A stretch of DNA of 64,000 bases from Shimia sp. SK013 (lineage in GTDB: Bacteria > Pseudomonadota > Alphaproteobacteria > Rhodobacterales > Rhodobacteraceae), in assembly GCF_001292625.1 (NCBI RefSeq), contig NZ_LAJH01000009.1:620001-684000 (forward strand), read 5' to 3'. Both the position numbers and the translations under genes were made by a program. Below, piece by piece: positions 54,228-63,235 of this stretch. Below the pieces are notes generated by a model. The model ran no database searches. It saw nothing but the letters and a program-made list of their open reading frames with translations, and had not been told where the DNA came from. The stretch's first letter is position 1. Each line of letters starts with the position of its first letter.

Positions 54228-55661
54228 ATGCGGCGTTTTCTTCCTCATCTGGGCCTGTCTTATGGGCATAAGCTGTTTTTGCTGGCCACCGTCCCGCTTT
54301 TGCTTGCGGTCGCCGCTATTTCTGTGCTCGTGGCCAACCAGTCGCGCCAACTGGCAGACCGCGAGATCCGCGCACTTGAGATTCAGCTGATCGAAGCCAA
54401 AAAGGCCGAGCTGAAGAACTACATCTCGATTGCCAGAACGGCGTTTGTGAACATCTACGGCCGCGCTGCACCCGATGACGCTGACGCCCAACTCGAAGTC
54501 ACACAAATCCTCAGCGCCATGCTTTACGGTCAGGACGGCTATTTCTTTGTGTTCGACTATGACGGCAACAATCTGGTGAGCCCGCGTCAGACCTATCTGA
54601 TTGGCAAAAACTGGCGTGGCCTGTCTGATCTCAATGGTGTGGAAATCACCGACCCGATAATTGACGTCGCCCGCAACGGCGGCGGGTATCACAGCTTTGA
54701 CTGGACCAAACCCAGCACCGGTGAAACCGCGCGTATGGTCACCTATGTGGTGGGTCTACAGGACTGGAAGTGGGCCGTCGGAACAGGTATTTTTATCGAT
54801 GACGTGCTCGAAACCGTTGCGGCCGCCCGCGCCGAAGTTGAGGCCCGCGTGCAGCGCACGTCTTTTTACATTCTGATCATCACCGTGGGCGCCCTGACTC
54901 TCGTGTTCCTCTCCGGTTTCTTTATCACCGTGCGCGAACGCCGTCTTGCGGACACCAAACTCAAGGCGCTGACCCAACGGGTGTTTGACGCCCAAGAAGA
55001 AGAACGCGGTCGTGTGGCACGCGAATTGCATGACGGCATCTCACAGCTTCTCGTTGGGGTTCGCTACGCACTCGATAGCGCAAGCCGCCGTCTGAAATCC
55101 GGCGACGCACGCGGGCTCGAAAGCCTCGACAAAGGCATCGATCACCTGTCCGGCGCCATTCAGGAGGTGCGGCGCATCTCCCGCGACCTGCGTCCTGGTG
55201 TGCTGGATGACCTAGGCCTTGGCCCAGCTCTCAAGGCGCTTACGGATGATTTTGGCGCTCGTACCGGCATTACAACCAGCTTTAACACGGTGGTATTCCG
55301 CAACCGGCTTGATCAAGAAAGCAAGATTGCGCTCTACCGCATTGCCCAAGAGGCCCTGACCAACATCGAGCGTCATGCCAACGCCACGCAAGTCACCATC
55401 GACGTGCGCGGTCATAAAAAAGGCGCGACCATGCGCATTGCCGACAATGGCCAAGGCCTGCCTCAGGACACCCCCATTCAGCGGCGCAGCCCCGGTGGGC
55501 TTGGATTGCGCAACATGCAGGAACGGGTGGAACAACTTGACGGCACCCTGCGCATTTTCTCCTCTCGCAGCGGCACCGTGATCGTGGCAGAAGTGCCGCT
55601 GAGTCACATTCTCAAGCCCGAGTCCGATGGCTCAGACAAAACCAGAAAGGCCCGCGCATGA
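54228..55661 (+). CDS. Cache-domain sensor histidine kinase (NarL-type)
   Basis: A 477-residue membrane kinase: helix 1 (about 14-36), a periplasmic single-Cache domain (about 37-210; GQDGYFFVFDYDGNNLVSP), helix 2 (212-234), a HisKA_3 dimer domain with H268 in ARELHDGISQ, and an ATPase domain (DNGQGLP, GGLGLRNMQERV). The Cache domain is the likely ligand sensor. It shares a gap with dctP, so it may sense the TRAP substrate. It overlaps the next gene by 4 bases. Confidence 0.92.
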   Translation: MRRFLPHLGLSYGHKLFLLATVPLLLAVAAISVLVANQSRQLADREIRALEIQLIEAKKAELKNYISIARTAFVNIYGRAAPDDADAQLEVTQILSAMLYGQDGYFFVFDYDGNNLVSPRQTYLIGKNWRGLSDLNGVEITDPIIDVARNGGGYHSFDWTKPSTGETARMVTYVVGLQDWKWAVGTGIFIDDVLETVAAARAEVEARVQRTSFYILIITVGALTLVFLSGFFITVRERRLADTKLKALTQRVFDAQEEERGRVARELHDGISQLLVGVRYALDSASRRLKSGDARGLESLDKGIDHLSGAIQEVRRISRDLRPGVLDDLGLGPALKALTDDFGARTGITTSFNTVVFRNRLDQESKIALYRIAQEALTNIERHANATQVTIDVRGHKKGATMRIADNGQGLPQDTPIQRRSPGGLGLRNMQERVEQLDGTLRIFSSRSGTVIVAEVPLSHILKPESDGSDKTRKARA

Positions 55662-56317
55662 CCGATGCACCCAAAGCCTCCCCCATTCGCGTGGCCATCG
55701 TTGACGACCATCCGATGGTGGCCGAAGGCATTCAGTCAATATTGGAAAGTTTTGACGACATTGCTGTGGTGGGCAACCTGACCAATGGCCGCGAGGCGGT
55801 GGACCAACTGCCTGCCCTGCGCCCTGACGTCGTGTTGATGGATTTGAACATGCCCGAGATTGGCGGATTGACCGCCACGGAAATGCTGCTCGAACTTGAT
55901 CCCGATCTGCGCGTTCTAATCTTGTCGATGCACGACAGTCCCGAATACATCTCCACCGCCCTCAGCCACGGGGCAATGGGCTATATTCTAAAGGACGTGC
56001 CAACAGAAGAAATCAAGTCCGCGATCGATCAGGTGATGCTGGGCAACCGCTATCTTTGCACCGGCGCCAAGGGATCTCTGGAGCCGTCCGAAGGCTCTGA
56101 ACGCGAACCGCTGACCAGTCGCGAACAAACCGTTTTGCTGCAACTGGCGCAGGGCAAATCCAACAAAGAAGTGGCACTGGAACTCAATATTTCTGTGCGC
56201 ACCGTGGAAACCCACCGCAAGAACATAAAGCGCAAGCTGGGCATTTCCTCAACCGCGGGTCTCACCCGCTATGCGATGGAACATGGCGTTCTGCAGGGAA
56301 CCGGAGTTGGCCTCTAA
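55658..56317 (+). CDS. LuxR-type response regulator
   Basis: A 219-residue regulator with a receiver domain (D16-D17, phosphoryl site D62 in LMDLNMPE, K in LKDVP) and a C-terminal LuxR/FixJ helix-turn-helix (LTSREQTVLLQLAQGKSNKE, then VETHRKNIKRKL). It is translationally coupled (ATGA) to the sensor kinase and should control genes such as the divergent TRAP operon. Confidence 0.94.
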   Translation: MTDAPKASPIRVAIVDDHPMVAEGIQSILESFDDIAVVGNLTNGREAVDQLPALRPDVVLMDLNMPEIGGLTATEMLLELDPDLRVLILSMHDSPEYISTALSHGAMGYILKDVPTEEIKSAIDQVMLGNRYLCTGAKGSLEPSEGSEREPLTSREQTVLLQLAQGKSNKEVALELNISVRTVETHRKNIKRKLGISSTAGLTRYAMEHGVLQGTGVGL

Positions 56318-56783
56318 AATCGGTGTCTCTCCCGCGCATCTGAGACGCAGCTAAGCTGCGCCGATCAAAGGCTTTGGGTCGGGCCGCGCGGGGCGCGGCA
56401 AAGGTATTTAGAGGAACAAAAAAGCCAAATCAGGCCGACGTCTCACCAAAATACGCCAGCGTGCAATTTTTGTCCGCCACATGATACTCCCGCTGCCCGC
56501 AGCCTTGATTGAACGGCGCCCGCAACCATTCGGGGCCAAGCGCACAGCAACATCATCGCGACGCATGTAGGGATAATTTTCAGCCTGAAACCCAACAGCA
56601 AACCTCCAAATTTCTCGACAAAAATCCAATTGCCGCGCCAAATTGCGGCACGGCACGATCCGTGTACTCTGTTTCAGTCACATTTCGCCTCCGATTTTTC
56701 CGCAAATGTCGCAGAAACATCGCCTCGCGCAACTTTTGCAAAGATTTTACCTCCAAAACTATGATTTCGCATCTGTTTCGTGG
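56318..56783. other. Gap without a gene between regulator and ilv promoter
   Basis: No coding frame with a ribosome site. It holds a CGCAGC-TAA-GCTGCG hairpin (56346-56360) that may end the regulator transcript, a CCGCGC-GGG-GCGCGG hairpin (56384-56398) followed by GGTATTTAGAGGAAC that resembles the element within nnr, and a TGCCGC/GCGGCA stem near 56630-56650. Confidence 0.5.
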
Positions 56784-56812
56784 TTGACGCCGCGCCGCAG
56801 CGCTCATAATGT
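56784..56812 (+). promoter_or_regulatory. ilvBN promoter
   Basis: TTGACG (56784-56789), 17 bases, TAATGT (56807-56812). Strong match for a vegetative promoter; the transcript would start near 56819, just ahead of the leader peptide. Confidence 0.75.
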
Positions 56813-56842
56813 CGCCTTCGAACACAGTTAAGGACCTCGACG

Positions 56843-56890
56843 ATGGCTAGGCTAGTCGTAACTCTAGAAACATGGCGCATGGGCCGGTAA
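56843..56890 (+). CDS. ilvBN leader peptide
   Basis: A 15-residue peptide, MARLVVTLETWRMGR, with AGGA about nine bases upstream. It has Leu-Val-Val and another Leu in the first eight codons, the amino acids made through the pathway that follows. Its last codons lie in the 5' arm of the antiterminator-like stem at 56874-56883, so a stalled ribosome would alter folding. This is the control peptide of a classic attenuator. Confidence 0.75.
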   Translation: MARLVVTLETWRMGR

Positions 56891-56944
56891 CGGACACCCT
56901 ATTGGTACCCCATGCGCCCTCGCCGAAAAGCGGGGGCTTTTTTT
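56874..56944 (+). terminator. ilvBN attenuator (two competing stems)
   Basis: Stem A: GGCGCATGGG (56874-56883) with CCCATGCGCC (56909-56918). Stem B, the terminator: GCCCTCGC (56916-56923), loop CGAAAA, GCGGGGGC (56930-56937), then seven T. The stems share 56916-56918 and are mutually exclusive. The ilvB start is 39 bases beyond. Confidence 0.82.
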
Positions 56945-56982
56945 GTGGACATAATGATGACGTCGATAAGCGGAGAAAACGG

Positions 56983-58737
56983 ATGACACGTCAAATGACC
57001 GGAGCGAAAATGGTAGTTCAAGCCCTGAAGGATCAGGGTGTGGACACAGTCTTTGGCTACCCTGGCGGCGCTGTGCTACCGATTTACGACGAGATTTTTC
57101 AGCAAAATGACATTCGTCACATCCTTGTGCGCCACGAACAAGGCGCTGTGCATGCGGCCGAAGGCTATGCTCGCTCTACTGGCAAAGTTGGCGTGGCGCT
57201 TGTGACCTCGGGCCCCGGCGCGACCAATGCTGTGACCGGCCTGACGGATGCGTTGCTGGACTCTATTCCCATCCTTGTTCTGACTGGCCAGGTGCCGACT
57301 TTCATGATCGGATCAGACGCGTTTCAAGAAGCCGACACCGTTGGCATCACACGTCCGTGCACCAAGCATAACTGGCTGGCCAAGGACACCGACACACTTG
57401 CAGAAACCCTGCACCAAGCGTTTCACGTGGCCCAATCAGGCCGCCCAGGCCCTGTGCTTGTCGACATTCCCAAAGACGTACAGTTCGCCAACGGCAACTA
57501 CACCGCACCGGAAAAATCCGACACCACGATCTATCAGCCACAGACCAAAGGCGACATCGAAGCCATCAACGAACTGGTCGAGGCTATCGCCACAGCGGAA
57601 CGCCCAGTTTTTTATACCGGCGGCGGCGTGATCAACTCAGGCCCGCAGGCGTCCAAATTGTTGCGCGAATTGGTCGAAGCCACCGGTTTCCCGATCACCT
57701 CAACCCTTATGGGCCTTGGCGCCTATCCTGCGTCTGGTGAAAACTGGCTGGGCATGTTGGGCATGCATGGTCTTTACGAGGCAAACATGGCGATGCACGA
57801 CTGCGATCTGATGATCAACATCGGCGCGCGGTTTGATGACCGGATCACCGGTCTGATCTCGGCCTTCTCACCCGGCTCAATCAAAGCGCACGTCGACATC
57901 GACCCTTCCTCGATCAACAAAGTGATCAAGGCCGACATTCCGATTGTGGGCGATGTGGCTTCTGTGCTGACCGACCTGCTCAAAGTGTTCAAAGCCCAAG
58001 GCAAACGCACAAACAAAGGTGCCGTTGCCAAGTGGCAAGGCCAGATCGCAGAATGGCGCAAAATCAACTGCTTGGCCTTCACGCAAAAAGGCAAAACCAT
58101 CAGACCGCAACACGCTTTGGCCCGCCTCGAAGCGCTGACCAAAGAACATGATCGCTACATCACAACCGAGGTCGGCCAGCACCAGATGTGGGCCGCGCAA
58201 TACCTTGGTTTTGAGGACCCCAACCGCTGGATGACTTCCGGTGGTCTGGGCACCATGGGCTATGGCTTTCCGGCCTCCATCGGCGTGCAAATGGCACACC
58301 CCGACAGCCTTGTTATCAACGTCGCGGGCGAAGCCAGCTGGCTGATGAACATGCAGGAAATGGGCACTGCGGTGCAATTCCGCCTGCCTGTGAAACAGTT
58401 CATCATGAACAACGAACGTCTCGGCATGGTGCGCCAGTGGCAGGAACTGTTGCACGGCGAACGCTATAGCCACTCGTGGAGCGAAGCCCTGCCCGATTTT
58501 GTAAAGCTCGCCGAAGCCTTTGGCGCCAAAGGGATTTTGTGCTCTGACCCCGACGATCTGGACGACGCGATCATGGAAATGATCACCCACGACGGTCCGG
58601 TGATCTTCGATTGTCTGATCGAGAAACACGAGAACTGCTTCCCGATGATCCCATCAGGCAAGCCGCACAACGAAATGCTGCTGGGCGAAGCGAACACGCA
58701 AGGCGTGATCCAAGCCGGCGGCGCGGTGATGGTGTAA
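56983..58737 (+). CDS. ilvB: Acetolactate synthase, large subunit
   Basis: First committed enzyme of branched-chain amino acid synthesis, ThDP- and FAD-dependent. The 584-residue product has the catalytic glutamate E52 in RHEQGAVHAAEGYAR and the ThDP block GEASWLMNMQEMGTA...NN (with E where D is common, as in other alphaproteobacteria). The start at 56983 follows GGAG; the frame upstream runs through the attenuator and is not translated. Confidence 0.96.
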   Translation: MTRQMTGAKMVVQALKDQGVDTVFGYPGGAVLPIYDEIFQQNDIRHILVRHEQGAVHAAEGYARSTGKVGVALVTSGPGATNAVTGLTDALLDSIPILVLTGQVPTFMIGSDAFQEADTVGITRPCTKHNWLAKDTDTLAETLHQAFHVAQSGRPGPVLVDIPKDVQFANGNYTAPEKSDTTIYQPQTKGDIEAINELVEAIATAERPVFYTGGGVINSGPQASKLLRELVEATGFPITSTLMGLGAYPASGENWLGMLGMHGLYEANMAMHDCDLMINIGARFDDRITGLISAFSPGSIKAHVDIDPSSINKVIKADIPIVGDVASVLTDLLKVFKAQGKRTNKGAVAKWQGQIAEWRKINCLAFTQKGKTIRPQHALARLEALTKEHDRYITTEVGQHQMWAAQYLGFEDPNRWMTSGGLGTMGYGFPASIGVQMAHPDSLVINVAGEASWLMNMQEMGTAVQFRLPVKQFIMNNERLGMVRQWQELLHGERYSHSWSEALPDFVKLAEAFGAKGILCSDPDDLDDAIMEMITHDGPVIFDCLIEKHENCFPMIPSGKPHNEMLLGEANTQGVIQAGGAVMV

Positions 58738-58748
58738 GGAGAACGATT

Positions 58749-59312
58749 ATGTCTGCTCTAAAAATCAAAAAAGGCTCCACGAGCCACTCCGCCTATAACC
58801 TGCGCCCGACCTTTTCGGACGAGCCGGAAACCCACACACTTGCCGTGCTGGTGGACAACGAACCCGGCGTTCTGGCCCGCGTGATCGGCCTTTTCGCAGG
58901 CCGTGGCTACAACATCGACAGCCTGACCGTGGCCGAAGTTGACCACACTGGCCACACCTCGCGCATCACCGTGGTGACAACCGGCACGCCGCAAGTCATC
59001 GAACAAATCAAGGCGCAACTGGGTCGCATCGTGCCTGTGCACGAAGTGCATGACCTCACTGTCGACGGTGCCTCCGTGGAGCGCGAACTGGCGCTCTTCA
59101 AGGTTGCCGGATCTGGCGAAAAACGCGTCGAGGCGCTGCGATTGGCCGATATCTTCCGCGCCAATGCGGTGGACAGCACGCTGGAAAGCTTCGTGTTTGA
59201 GCTCACCGGTACACCTGGCAAGATCGATGCCTTTGCCGACCTCATGCGTCCGCTTGGCTTGGTCGAGGTCGCGCGCACCGGCGTCGCCGCCTTGTCGCGT
59301 GGCGCCCAGTAA
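58749..59312 (+). CDS. ilvN: Acetolactate synthase, small regulatory subunit
   Basis: A 187-residue ACT-domain subunit that gives valine feedback control (LAVLVDNEPGVLARVIGLFAGRGYNI). Start at 58749 follows AAGGAGAAC, 11 bases after ilvB. A terminator follows at 59342. Confidence 0.95.
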   Translation: MSALKIKKGSTSHSAYNLRPTFSDEPETHTLAVLVDNEPGVLARVIGLFAGRGYNIDSLTVAEVDHTGHTSRITVVTTGTPQVIEQIKAQLGRIVPVHEVHDLTVDGASVERELALFKVAGSGEKRVEALRLADIFRANAVDSTLESFVFELTGTPGKIDAFADLMRPLGLVEVARTGVAALSRGAQ

Positions 59313-59341
59313 CACGCCTATCTTTTGCATTGGACATGACT

Positions 59342-59367
59342 AAGGGGCCGATTTGTCGGCCCCTTTT
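59342..59367 (+). terminator. Intrinsic terminator after ilvN
   Basis: AAGGGGCCGA (59342-59351), TTTG loop, TCGGCCCCTT (59356-59365), ending in four T. The left arm begins with A's, so it could also stop the opposed gene at 59389. Confidence 0.85.
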
Positions 59368-59388
59368 CAATTTGCGCTGAAGGACGCG

Positions 59389-59766
59389 TTAGTCCGCGGC
59401 CGCCGCCGTCATGGCAATTGGCCAAAGCCGCACAACGTTGCTGTCACGAGGCTTGCTTTGCAGTGCCAGCGCGGATCGCGCGCGGTTTCGCCTTGGCGTG
59501 TGTTTCTTTGGTGGGGTTTCGGCTTCCCGCAAAACTTGCGGAAGGTCAGAAAAATTGCCTTGGCCTACCGGTGTGGGATTTCTGGCAAAGCGTCTATTTC
59601 GCCCCTCACTGACGTCAAACCGCACCAAGTCACCCGCGCCAATCTGCGCAATCTCGCAATCCCGAAGCGCCTCACAGCCGTCAAAATAGGCCAGATCTCC
59701 GTGGTCTTCACACCAGATCACCGCCCTGTTGCTATTTGTATCGTGCCATAAAACCACGCCAAGCAT
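59389..59766 (-). CDS. Small cytoplasmic protein, unknown
   Basis: A 125-residue protein starting at 59766 after AAGGAGAG. The first 70 residues look like a small beta-barrel (LWHDTNSNRAVIWCEDHGDLAYFDG, then GDLVRFDVSEGRNRRFARNP), recalling cold-shock-like folds in style, but I do not claim that family. The rest is basic and of low complexity. Two cysteines (in WCEDHG and GCEALRDC). It lies between ilvN and the XRE gene, transcribed opposite to both. Confidence 0.65.
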   Translation of the reverse strand: MLGVVLWHDTNSNRAVIWCEDHGDLAYFDGCEALRDCEIAQIGAGDLVRFDVSEGRNRRFARNPTPVGQGNFSDLPQVLREAETPPKKHTPRRNRARSALALQSKPRDSNVVRLWPIAMTAAAAD

Positions 59767-59890
59767 TTGATCCGTCTCTCCTTTTCGCCCGAGTTAGAAG
59801 TCTCCCAAATGTCTGTGACGCGGAACATGGTTAATTGGAGGTTGGAGTCGACGAAATTGTGTCGATAAATCTTGGCATAGGCGCGGATTT

Positions 59891-59917
59891 GCGTCAGTAT
59901 GACGCCAGTTAGCGTCA
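59891..59917. promoter_or_regulatory. GCGTCA operator cluster upstream of the XRE gene
   Basis: A perfect GCGTCA-GTA-TGACGC palindrome (59891-59905) plus a third half-site GCGTCA (59912-59917); a further TGACGC is at 59816-59821. They lie between the divergent small gene and the XRE regulator, a fitting place for self-regulation. Confidence 0.5.
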
Positions 59918-59988
59918 GACCATGCCTGCTTTCCGGACAGTTAAAACTTAGGCAGGAAAAGGTCCAAAAAAATACACGGGAGAGATGA

Positions 59989-60807
59989 GTGTTGGCGGAA
60001 CCTCTTTTGACTCATGGCAACGGCAAATCGCCGTCCGAATTGCGCCAGATGTTTGGCCAGAATCTGCGCACTCTTGCTGCGGATTACCCCTCCGTGTCCA
60101 AGCTTTGCCGCGACCTCGGCATCAATCGCACGCAATTTAACCGCTACCTGTCGGGTGAAAGCTTTCCGCGTCCTGATGTGCTTTATCGAATTTGCGAGTT
60201 TTTTGGCACTGATGCGCGTATCCTGCTTGAACCGCTGGCCAAAATTGAACCCGACCACGGTATTCTCAACCACCCTTTTCTGGCCGATTACGTCGGCTCC
60301 GGAATGACCGATATTCCTCACGATGTGTTTCCCGACGGATTTTATCAATTCTCGCGCCGCAGCTTCATCGAAAGCGACTTGATCATCACTGGCCTGATCT
60401 ATGTCTTTCGACAAGACGACCACTGCTTCATCCGTGCCTATGAGGCCAAGGGCGCCATGAAAGAACAAGGCCTGCCGACCGATTCCGAAACCCGTGAATT
60501 TCGCGGCGTGGTCCTGCCCCAGGAAGACGGCGTTGCCGCTGTGCTCAGCCACCGGCGCACCATGGCGACATCTTTCAACTACCTGTCCCGTGTTGCGAGC
60601 TTTCAGAACCACTATTGGATTGGCTACGCCACCCGCACCGTTCGCGAAACCGTCACCGGACGCCGCGCCGCGCGGCTGGTTTATGAACATCTTGGCAAGG
60701 ACATTGGCGCGGCGCTCAAGGCTGCGCGCACTGTCGGTTTCCGCACCCCGGATGAAATCCCGGCTTATCACCGAAAATTGCTGCAACTGGGCCGGCCTTT
60801 CGCCTAA
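59989..60807 (+). CDS. XRE-family HTH regulator
   Basis: A 272-residue protein with an amino-terminal helix-turn-helix (about residues 17-62, LCRDLGINRTQFNRYLSGESFPRPDVL) and a large C-terminal region of unknown fold (FYQFSRRSFIESDLIITGLIYVFRQ) that may sense a ligand. It starts at GTG 59989 after GGGAGAG. The upstream GCGTCA cluster suggests self-regulation, and the Rieske gene downstream could be a target. Confidence 0.8.
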   Translation: MLAEPLLTHGNGKSPSELRQMFGQNLRTLAADYPSVSKLCRDLGINRTQFNRYLSGESFPRPDVLYRICEFFGTDARILLEPLAKIEPDHGILNHPFLADYVGSGMTDIPHDVFPDGFYQFSRRSFIESDLIITGLIYVFRQDDHCFIRAYEAKGAMKEQGLPTDSETREFRGVVLPQEDGVAAVLSHRRTMATSFNYLSRVASFQNHYWIGYATRTVRETVTGRRAARLVYEHLGKDIGAALKAARTVGFRTPDEIPAYHRKLLQLGRPFA

Positions 60808-60912
60808 CTCGGTCTGCTTACCGCCGTTCCGCGCCACCGCTTGTCGCACATAGACAAGCGAACCCAGCGTTCTCGCGCTTAGGCTAATCCAAGCCAAACG
60901 CGGAGAATCGCC

Positions 60913-62076
60913 ATGACACAGCCCCCAACAGATCTCACGGCGGTCCGTCGTCCCTTGGACAGCGCCCAAGGCCTGCCCAACCCCCACTATACCGACCCGG
61001 CGGTCTTTGCCGAGGAAACTCAGGCCGTTCTCCTGTCAACATGGGCGGGCCTTGCTGTGGCCGCCGACGTTCCGGAACCCGGCGATGCCAAACCCATCAC
61101 CTTCCTTGGCATGCCTCTTTTGCTGCTGCGCGACCGCGCGGGCGTTGTGCGCGTGTTCAACAACACCTGCCGCCACCGGGGCATGATCCTTGTCGAGGGG
61201 CCTCGCAAAATCGAGGGCGCGATCCGCTGCCCGTATCACAGCTGGTGCTACGCAACCGACGGCCGTTTGGTGACGACACCGCATGTCGGCGGCCCGGGCC
61301 AAAACACCCATGCCGCCATAAACCGCTCCGAACTGGGCCTGATCGAAGTCCGCAGCCACATCTGGCGCGACGTCGTCTTTGTGAACATCTCCGGCGACGC
61401 ACCCGCTTTTGAAGAGGTTCACGCCGGCTTGCTCGCCCGCTGGGCTGAATTCGACCAGCCCCACCACCACGGCGGTACGGACAGCACATTTACCCTACCC
61501 GTGCGGACCAACTGGAAACTCGCCGTGGAAAACTACTGCGAAAGCTATCACCTGCCGTGGGTGCACCCCGGTTTGAACAGCTACTCACGTCTTGAAGACC
61601 ACTATAATATCGCCGAGGCGGGCCTGTTTTCCGGCCAAGGCACCAGCGTTTACCGCCAACTGACGTCCGAAACGGGTGACACCTTCCCTGATTTCTCCAC
61701 GCTGTCAGATTTCTGGAACGAAGGCGCCGAATATATCGCGGTCTATCCCAACGTGCTGATGGGGGCGCAACGGGACCACGCCTTTGCCATCGTGCTCGAA
61801 CCGGTCGACACGCAAAACACCATCGAACACATTCACCTGTTTTATGCCACCGAAGACACTGACGCTGCTCTGCGCGCCAAAAACACGGCCCAATGGAAAG
61901 AGGTCTTTAAAGAGGACGTCTTTGTTGTTGAAGGCATGCAACGTGGGCGCCACGCTCCTGGATTTGACGGCGGGCGTTTCTCTCCCGCGATGGACGGACC
62001 AACCCACTGTTTCCACGACTGGGTTGCTCATCGCATGCAACTGCACCGCGCCGCCCAAGTAGACGCCGCTGAATGA
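60913..62076 (+). CDS. Rieske oxygenase, alpha subunit
   Basis: A 387-residue aromatic-ring-hydroxylating-type oxygenase. The Rieske cluster is bound by C86-x-H88 (TCRHRG) and C106-x2-H109 (RCPYHSW). The mononuclear iron site is H213 and H218 in ESYHLPWVHP with a carboxylate near D335. The overall type is that of GbcA/CntA-like enzymes acting on quaternary amines as well as aromatic dioxygenases; the substrate is not evident. No reductase gene is adjacent. It overlaps the next small gene by 4 bases. Confidence 0.9.
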   Translation: MTQPPTDLTAVRRPLDSAQGLPNPHYTDPAVFAEETQAVLLSTWAGLAVAADVPEPGDAKPITFLGMPLLLLRDRAGVVRVFNNTCRHRGMILVEGPRKIEGAIRCPYHSWCYATDGRLVTTPHVGGPGQNTHAAINRSELGLIEVRSHIWRDVVFVNISGDAPAFEEVHAGLLARWAEFDQPHHHGGTDSTFTLPVRTNWKLAVENYCESYHLPWVHPGLNSYSRLEDHYNIAEAGLFSGQGTSVYRQLTSETGDTFPDFSTLSDFWNEGAEYIAVYPNVLMGAQRDHAFAIVLEPVDTQNTIEHIHLFYATEDTDAALRAKNTAQWKEVFKEDVFVVEGMQRGRHAPGFDGGRFSPAMDGPTHCFHDWVAHRMQLHRAAQVDAAE

Positions 62077-62285
62077 GCGATCCGCTTGATCAACAACTGC
62101 TTGCCGCGCACGCGGCAAACGATATGCCAACGTTGATCGCGCTCTATTGCCAAGCCGCCGAAACCGCCCCAACGGATGAGGTGCGCGGTTTTTTCCTGAC
62201 GCATGCCTATGTGTTTGCTTTGGAAATTGGTGATACGCGCGCATCCGACCTGCGCCAAGAGCTGTCTCAAATGGGCCGCGACTAA
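62073..62285 (+). CDS. Small protein coupled to the Rieske oxygenase
   Basis: A 70-residue, helical, acidic protein (LDQQLLAAHAANDMPTLIALYCQAAE) with a helix-hairpin look like a short tetratricopeptide-type repeat. ATG overlaps the oxygenase stop (ATGA), so the two are made together. No family recognised. Its end overlaps the opposed DUF2189 gene by 4 bases. Confidence 0.7.
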   Translation: MSDPLDQQLLAAHAANDMPTLIALYCQAAETAPTDEVRGFFLTHAYVFALEIGDTRASDLRQELSQMGRD

Positions 62286-63094
62286 GCCGCGCCCGCCGCT
62301 TTGACCTGTGCATATAGGTGCCAACTGGCATGTCCCAGCACCGGCAACACAATGAATATGCCAAAGAATCCCGGTATCATTGCAACAAACGTCAACCCGG
62401 CCAACAGCGTCGCCCAGGCAATCATCACCACCAGGTTGTCCTGTACAAACTTGAAACTGGTGATCATCGCCGTCACAAAATCGATCTCCCGATCCAGTAA
62501 AAGCGGCAGCGACATCACGGTGATCATATAAAGCAGCATGGCAAACGCCGCGCCGACAACCGTGCCGACCGCCAGCATTTGAAGGCCATTGGAGGTCAGG
62601 TAAATGTCATAGCTGGACGAGACATTGGTCATCGTCGCCAGCCCGAGAAACAGCGCAAAAATCATGTGGGCAAGAAAGAACCAGAACAGGAACACGATGA
62701 TGATCACCGCACAGATCGACGGCAGTTGCCTCTTGCTCTGACGCCAGACGACCCCGGTAATATCGCCCCATGTCATCGGCGTGCCATTCTCAAGACGGTG
62801 GCTCACCTCATAAAGCCCCACGGCGGCAAACGGCCCAATCAAGGGAAAGCCAATCGCGGCAAATGTCAGCCAGTAACTCTGCCCGCTGGCAAGGGTCAGC
62901 CACAGCATTGCCCAACCGCCGATCACGTAGAACAGTGAAAAAGCAAAGCCATAAAGCGGTTTCTTAATGAAATCCCGCAGTCCACGACGCAGGGCTTTAC
63001 CCAACATCGAGAATTCGGCTGTGCCGAGGTTCGGCACACCCAACTCTGGCGTCTGTGGCTGTCCACCCACGGGCCCTGCCGCATCTTGCGCCAT
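62282..63094 (-). CDS. DUF2189 membrane protein
   Basis: A 270-residue inner-membrane protein with about six membrane segments and the family block KKPLYGFAFSLFYVIGGW. The start at 63094 follows AAAGGGAGAG; a longer frame from 63154 is not supported. DUF2189 members are widespread in alphaproteobacteria and have no known role. Confidence 0.85.
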   Translation of the reverse strand: MAQDAAGPVGGQPQTPELGVPNLGTAEFSMLGKALRRGLRDFIKKPLYGFAFSLFYVIGGWAMLWLTLASGQSYWLTFAAIGFPLIGPFAAVGLYEVSHRLENGTPMTWGDITGVVWRQSKRQLPSICAVIIIVFLFWFFLAHMIFALFLGLATMTNVSSSYDIYLTSNGLQMLAVGTVVGAAFAMLLYMITVMSLPLLLDREIDFVTAMITSFKFVQDNLVVMIAWATLLAGLTFVAMIPGFFGIFIVLPVLGHASWHLYAQVKAAGAA

Positions 63095-63235
63095 TGCTGC
63101 TCTCCCTTTGATCTCCTCGGGCTTGATCAAAGCCGCTTTGGCGCAACCGATCAAGTCCGCACAAGGAAAACCGCCTTAAATCAACAGGAAACCAGTCTCA
63201 AACCAGATGTCTGGATCTCGTCAGAATTTTGAAAC

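Noticed and set aside
56408-56656. 82-codon frame in the gap before ilvB
   Set aside because: No ribosome site, odd composition, and the region contains hairpins instead.
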